A DNA stretch of 64,000 bases from Burkholderia cepacia (lineage in GTDB: Bacteria > Pseudomonadota > Gammaproteobacteria > Burkholderiales > Burkholderiaceae). The position numbers and the translations under genes are program-made. Of this stretch, positions 60,873 to 64,000 are shown in pieces. The notes beneath the pieces were generated by a model. It made no database searches. It was not told the DNA's origin and saw nothing but the letters and a program-made list of their open reading frames with translations. Every line of letters begins with the position of its first letter. Position 1 is the stretch's first letter. The DNA lies in the NCBI RefSeq assembly GCF_001718835.1, contig NZ_CP013443.1:2356001-2420000 (forward strand), in the 5' to 3' direction.

Positions 60873-62063
60873 TCAGAAGCGATGCCGCACGCCGGTCGCG
60901 ACAGTGAACTGCGTGTTGGTCGAGGACGCACCCCCAGCCGTCGTCATTGCGGCGATCGGCCGATAGTGCCCGCCGACCAACGTCGTGCCATCGCCCAGCG
61001 CCTTCTGATACCCCGCGGTGACGTAGAGCTCCGTGCGCTTGGACAGCAGATAATCGATGCCTAGGTTGATCTGGTGCCAGGTGGGCTTGAGGTCCGCGCC
61101 GCCCGTGCCGGGCAAACCGGTCACGCGGCCTTCAGTGAACGTGTAGTCCGCGACGAGCATCCACGGCGCACTGAGCCGGTAACGCAAGTTGGCATCGACG
61201 TTGGTAAGCTTGCGCGCCGCGCCGTCGTTGTAGTCGAGCTGCACACGACTGACACCGAGTCCCACGGTCGCCGGTCCCCACACCACATTACCACCGAGTG
61301 CCGCGATGCGTTGGCGTGCCACGCCACCGTCAATCCCATAGAAAAATCCCGAGCTGTAATCATCCCCTGTCGTCGAAGACGCACCACCCACGGCACCACT
61401 CGTATTGCTGGTGGCATTCGGGTGATTCAACTGCATGTAGCCGCCGCCGATCGACACCGGTCCTTGCGTGGTGTTAATGGCGAGCGCCCACGCGCTGTTG
61501 TTGGCGAAGCCTTGTGAGCCGCTGCCAGACGCCTGGTTGCTGAAGCCGTAGAGCGCATCGACACGCCAACCGGCGAACGCGTCGGAACGGAACTTCACCG
61601 CGTTGTTGATGCGGAACGACTGATCGAGGTTGTCGTTGTCGCCGACGTGCGTGGACGGTATCCAGAAACCGGACCCGAAATACGGTGCAACGAGATCGGC
61701 CAGCGGATCGTACTGGCGCCCGAACGTCAGCGCGCCGACGTCCCGCTTGGCGAGCCCTACGAAGACTTGTCGACCGAACTCGCGCCCGCCTTGTCCGAGT
61801 GTGCCGTTAGTCGAATAAAAACCGCTTTCGAGCGTGAAGATGGCCGAAAGTCCATCGCCGAGATCCTCATTCCCTTTGACGCCCCAACGATTGCCGCCGA
61901 GCTTGCCGGAACTCTCCTGCCACAGCGAACCACCCTTGACGTTGTGGGTGTAGGTGATACCGGCATCGATGATGCCGTACAAGGTGACCGTGCTTTGCGC
62001 CATGGCGCTGGAGGCAAGCAACGACAACGCGCTGCCCGCCACGATGAAACGTCCGTGTTTCAT
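60873..62063 (-). CDS. Outer-membrane porin (Porin_4 type)
   Basis: A 396-residue trimeric-porin-like beta barrel. The ATG at 62063 follows a GGGGA site and starts a signal peptide (to about residue 22, S-A-M-A-Q); an in-frame ATG at 62147 is not needed. The mature protein opens S-T-V-T-L-Y-G-I-I-D-A-G and contains W-G-V-K-G-x-E-D-L-G-x-G-L-x-A-I-F-T-L-E-S-G-F and R-Q-x-F-V-G-L, hallmarks of Burkholderiales porins, and ends in Phe. It is oriented with the oxidase genes upstream, so it may import their substrate. Confidence 0.94.
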   Translation of the reverse strand: MKHGRFIVAGSALSLLASSAMAQSTVTLYGIIDAGITYTHNVKGGSLWQESSGKLGGNRWGVKGNEDLGDGLSAIFTLESGFYSTNGTLGQGGREFGRQVFVGLAKRDVGALTFGRQYDPLADLVAPYFGSGFWIPSTHVGDNDNLDQSFRINNAVKFRSDAFAGWRVDALYGFSNQASGSGSQGFANNSAWALAINTTQGPVSIGGGYMQLNHPNATSNTSGAVGGASSTTGDDYSSGFFYGIDGGVARQRIAALGGNVVWGPATVGLGVSRVQLDYNDGAARKLTNVDANLRYRLSAPWMLVADYTFTEGRVTGLPGTGGADLKPTWHQINLGIDYLLSKRTELYVTAGYQKALGDGTTLVGGHYRPIAAMTTAGGASSTNTQFTVATGVRHRF

Positions 62064-62204
62064 GGTGGTGATGTCCCCGTCGTGAGGTGGTTGATGAACC
62101 CTTCGTCGCGCCGCGATACGCGTGGCGCGATCTCCTGTCATTCGCATACCTAATCGATAGGCATTCGCGCGGTGCTGGTATCCATCCGTGCGGACGCTGC
62201 GGCG

Positions 62205-63383
62205 TTACGCGGCAGCGCCGGTCATGCCCGGTGGCGCCGTGGCGTGTCCCTCCTCACGGGCGCTCGCTTCGTCAAAGCGATCAACGCGAAAGGCCTCAAT
62301 AGGCAACGACGCACGCCCCTCGCTGATGAGTTCCGCCAGGAGCTGCCCGACGATCGGCCCGAGCTGAAAACCGTGTGCCGAAAACCCGAACGCGTGGAAC
62401 GCCGACGGTGATGCGCGGCTCGGCCCGATCACCGGCAGCCCGTCGGGCAAAAACCCTTCGGTGCCCGACCAGAAACGCACGGCACGTGCGGTGCGCATCA
62501 CGGGAAAGAGATCGATCGCCGTGCGGGCGGCCTGTGCCAAACCCTCGAGCGCGAGCGACGTGCCGTTCGACTTGAGATCGACCGCCGCGCGATGACCGCC
62601 GCCGATCAGCACGGTGCCGTTGGGAAATTGCTTGAACGAGAGCGAACGCCCCGCCGACCCCACCACCGGCCCCACGAACGGCGCCATGCGCGCCGTCACC
62701 ATCAGCATCGAGCCGTTGGACTGCAGCGGCACGGCATCCCCGAGCGCCGCGGCCAACCGACCGCCCCAGGCACCGGCCGTATTGACCAGCGTGGGCGCGC
62801 GATAGCACCTCCCGTCCGAGGTGCGTACCGTCCACAGTCCCTGCGTATACGTTGGCATCGCAGCGGTCATGCCTTGATGGATCAGCGCACCGCAGCGCTC
62901 GGCCTGACGCTGGAACGCCAGCGTGGTCGGATACGGCGACGCATAGCCATCGTCCTCCACCAGCAAGCCGCCCACACAGTGCGGGGCCAGCGCCGGCAAG
63001 CGGTCGTAGAGTTCATCGACATCGATCACGCGTTCGAGATATTCGAGTCCCAAGGCCGCCACGGTGCGACTTCGCGTGCGCAAGCGTTCGAGTTGTGCCT
63101 CGTTTTCGGCGACGCGGATCTGCCCCACCGCTTTGAAGCCGCCGTCACTGCCCACGAGATCGGGCAAGGTTCGCCACAGTCGTTTGGCTGCGATCGACAG
63201 CGGCAATTCGGGCAACGCACGGCCGAGCGTGCGTACGCCGCCGGCATTCACGCCCGACGCATGCCGTGCCACGTAATCCTTCTCGATCACACGCACGGTG
63301 ATGCCGCGCCGCGCCAGGTGCAAGGCGGTCGAACAACCGATTAGGCCGCCGCCGATCACCACCACATCCGTCGTTCGAGTCAT
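62205..63383 (-). CDS. FAD-dependent amino-acid/opine oxidase subunit (OoxB/DAO-like)
   Basis: A 392-residue flavoenzyme of the D-amino-acid-oxidase fold. N-terminal dinucleotide motif V-V-V-I-G-G-G-L-I-G-C-S (about 7-18) with E at the end of the second strand, and a C-terminal F-S-A-H-G-F-Q-L-G-P block. It overlaps the start of its upstream partner's stop by 4 bases (63380-63383), matching the two-subunit octopine/nopaline or hydrogen-cyanide-synthase-type oxidases. Exact substrate unknown. Confidence 0.85.
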   Translation of the reverse strand: MTRTTDVVVIGGGLIGCSTALHLARRGITVRVIEKDYVARHASGVNAGGVRTLGRALPELPLSIAAKRLWRTLPDLVGSDGGFKAVGQIRVAENEAQLERLRTRSRTVAALGLEYLERVIDVDELYDRLPALAPHCVGGLLVEDDGYASPYPTTLAFQRQAERCGALIHQGMTAAMPTYTQGLWTVRTSDGRCYRAPTLVNTAGAWGGRLAAALGDAVPLQSNGSMLMVTARMAPFVGPVVGSAGRSLSFKQFPNGTVLIGGGHRAAVDLKSNGTSLALEGLAQAARTAIDLFPVMRTARAVRFWSGTEGFLPDGLPVIGPSRASPSAFHAFGFSAHGFQLGPIVGQLLAELISEGRASLPIEAFRVDRFDEASAREEGHATAPPGMTGAAA

Positions 63384-64000
63384 CGCGTTGACTCCGGCGC
63401 ATCGAGCAGTCCCGCGAGCTCACTGAGCGGTACCGGCACGACCGGGGGACGCTGGCGCAGCGGCAACGGTATCGCTTCGCCGCACGCCGCATCCGCCATA
63501 AGATTCGCCAGCGTCGGCGCACAGAGTCGCCCCTGGCACGGTCCCATCCCGCAACGCAGGGCGCTTTTCACCTGATTGGGATCGCGGCTTCCGCCGTCGA
63601 TGACGTGCTGCACGTCGCGCACCCGCACCTCCTCGCAGCGGCAGATCAGCGTGGCGTCGTCCGTCGGCACGAGGCATTCGTCGGCGGGGCGATACAGCGT
63701 GTCGAGGAACGGCCGCACCGCCGCGTCGCGCGCGAGATCGCGCTGCAAGCGCCGGCTTGTCGCGGCGAACGTGTCCTCGCCCACTTTGCCGAGGTCATGC
63801 GCAATCGCCAGCGCCGCCAAGCGACCGCGTGCCGGCGCCGAGGCCGCGCCCGTGATCGCCGCCGCATCGCCCGCGACGAACACGTGTGACTGCGAGGTTC
63901 GCCCATACGCATCGGCCACGAGATGCCAGCAGGCCGTGCGGGCATCCCAGCGGCGTTCACAACCCGCGGCGAGCGCGGCATGGATATGCGGCACCACGCC
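63380..64000 (-). CDS. Oxidase A subunit with BFD-like iron-sulfur domain (5' partial)
   Basis: C-terminal part of a larger protein; the frame is open at the right edge, and the ATG at 63997 is probably internal. About 205 residues are seen: the end of a FAD/NAD(P) domain (V-F-V-A-G-D-A-A-A-I) and a Fer2_BFD domain with C-R-C-E-E-V followed by R-C-G-M-G-P-C-Q-G-R-L-C (about 118-155), which binds a [2Fe-2S] cluster. This is the layout of OoxA/HcnB-like subunits and pairs with the next gene. Confidence 0.88.
   Translation of the reverse strand, partial: GVVPHIHAALAAGCERRWDARTACWHLVADAYGRTSQSHVFVAGDAAAITGAASAPARGRLAALAIAHDLGKVGEDTFAATSRRLQRDLARDAAVRPFLDTLYRPADECLVPTDDATLICRCEEVRVRDVQHVIDGGSRDPNQVKSALRCGMGPCQGRLCAPTLANLMADAACGEAIPLPLRQRPPVVPVPLSELAGLLDAPESTR

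Overview
The window is dense, GC-rich proteobacterial DNA. Positions 1 to about 43.5 kb are the backbone of an integrative and conjugative element (ICE) of the PFGI-1 / ICEclc / SPI-7 class. The evidence is the family-specific gene set in its usual order: ParB, DUF2857, STY4528-type replication protein, PFL_4669, DUF3158, SSB, TopB, STY4534/DUF3577, DUF3275, DUF6094 methyltransferase, large helicase, PilL N-domain, TIGR03759, transglycosylase, PFL_4695, TraD, TIGR03747, RAQPRD, TIGR03758/03745/03750, PFL_4703, TIGR03749/03752/03751, TraC, Dsb-like protein, RadC. From 43.8 to 64 kb the content changes to surface proteins and to metabolism that looks chromosomal. A Porin_4-type porin (60.9-62.1 kb) and opine-oxidase-like genes suggest a Burkholderiaceae host; that is an inference from family resemblance.

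Layout. 0-11.2 kb: partition, replication and DNA-processing genes, with four copies of a palindrome near GCTATACCA-S-TGGTATAGC in the gaps. 11.6-12.9 kb: a minus-strand cargo gene with two related treble-clef/HNH-like units. 13.2-22.8 kb: mostly single genes, each with a strong Shine-Dalgarno and usually a GC hairpin upstream. 23.1-24.8 kb: an ApeA-like HEPN defence gene between terminators. 24.96-31.4 kb: a promoter, then csrA and the first half of the type IV secretion (T4SS) genes. 31.6-34.1 kb: a Septu-like ATPase plus HNH pair. 34.4-42.8 kb: the second T4SS block, with many start/stop overlaps. 43.0-43.5 kb: a RadC-type gene whose ribosome binding site lies in a hairpin.

Beyond the ICE block: a trimeric autotransporter adhesin (43.8-46.1 kb), then a minus-strand set read from 55.9 down to 46.2 kb: an exported IPT/PPC-repeat protein, a very large kelch/YD-repeat (Rhs-like) protein with a 104-residue cysteine-rich tip, and two paralogous membrane proteins that may be immunity proteins. 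Then come a lipoprotein, a di-haem peroxidase, a TetR regulator with a haem-oxygenase-like di-iron enzyme, a divergent ornithine-cyclodeaminase-family gene, a porin, and two subunits resembling opine/amino-acid oxidases (the last runs off the window).

How it fits together: the ICE carries three separate cargo sites with likely defence genes. The late mating-pair genes (TIGR03757/03756/03755, TraG), relaxase and integrase expected in this family are not in the window, so the element is either broken after radC, interrupted by a large insertion, or continues outside. No tRNA, rRNA, CRISPR array or transposase was recognised. All family names come from sequence recognition by eye; no database search was run.
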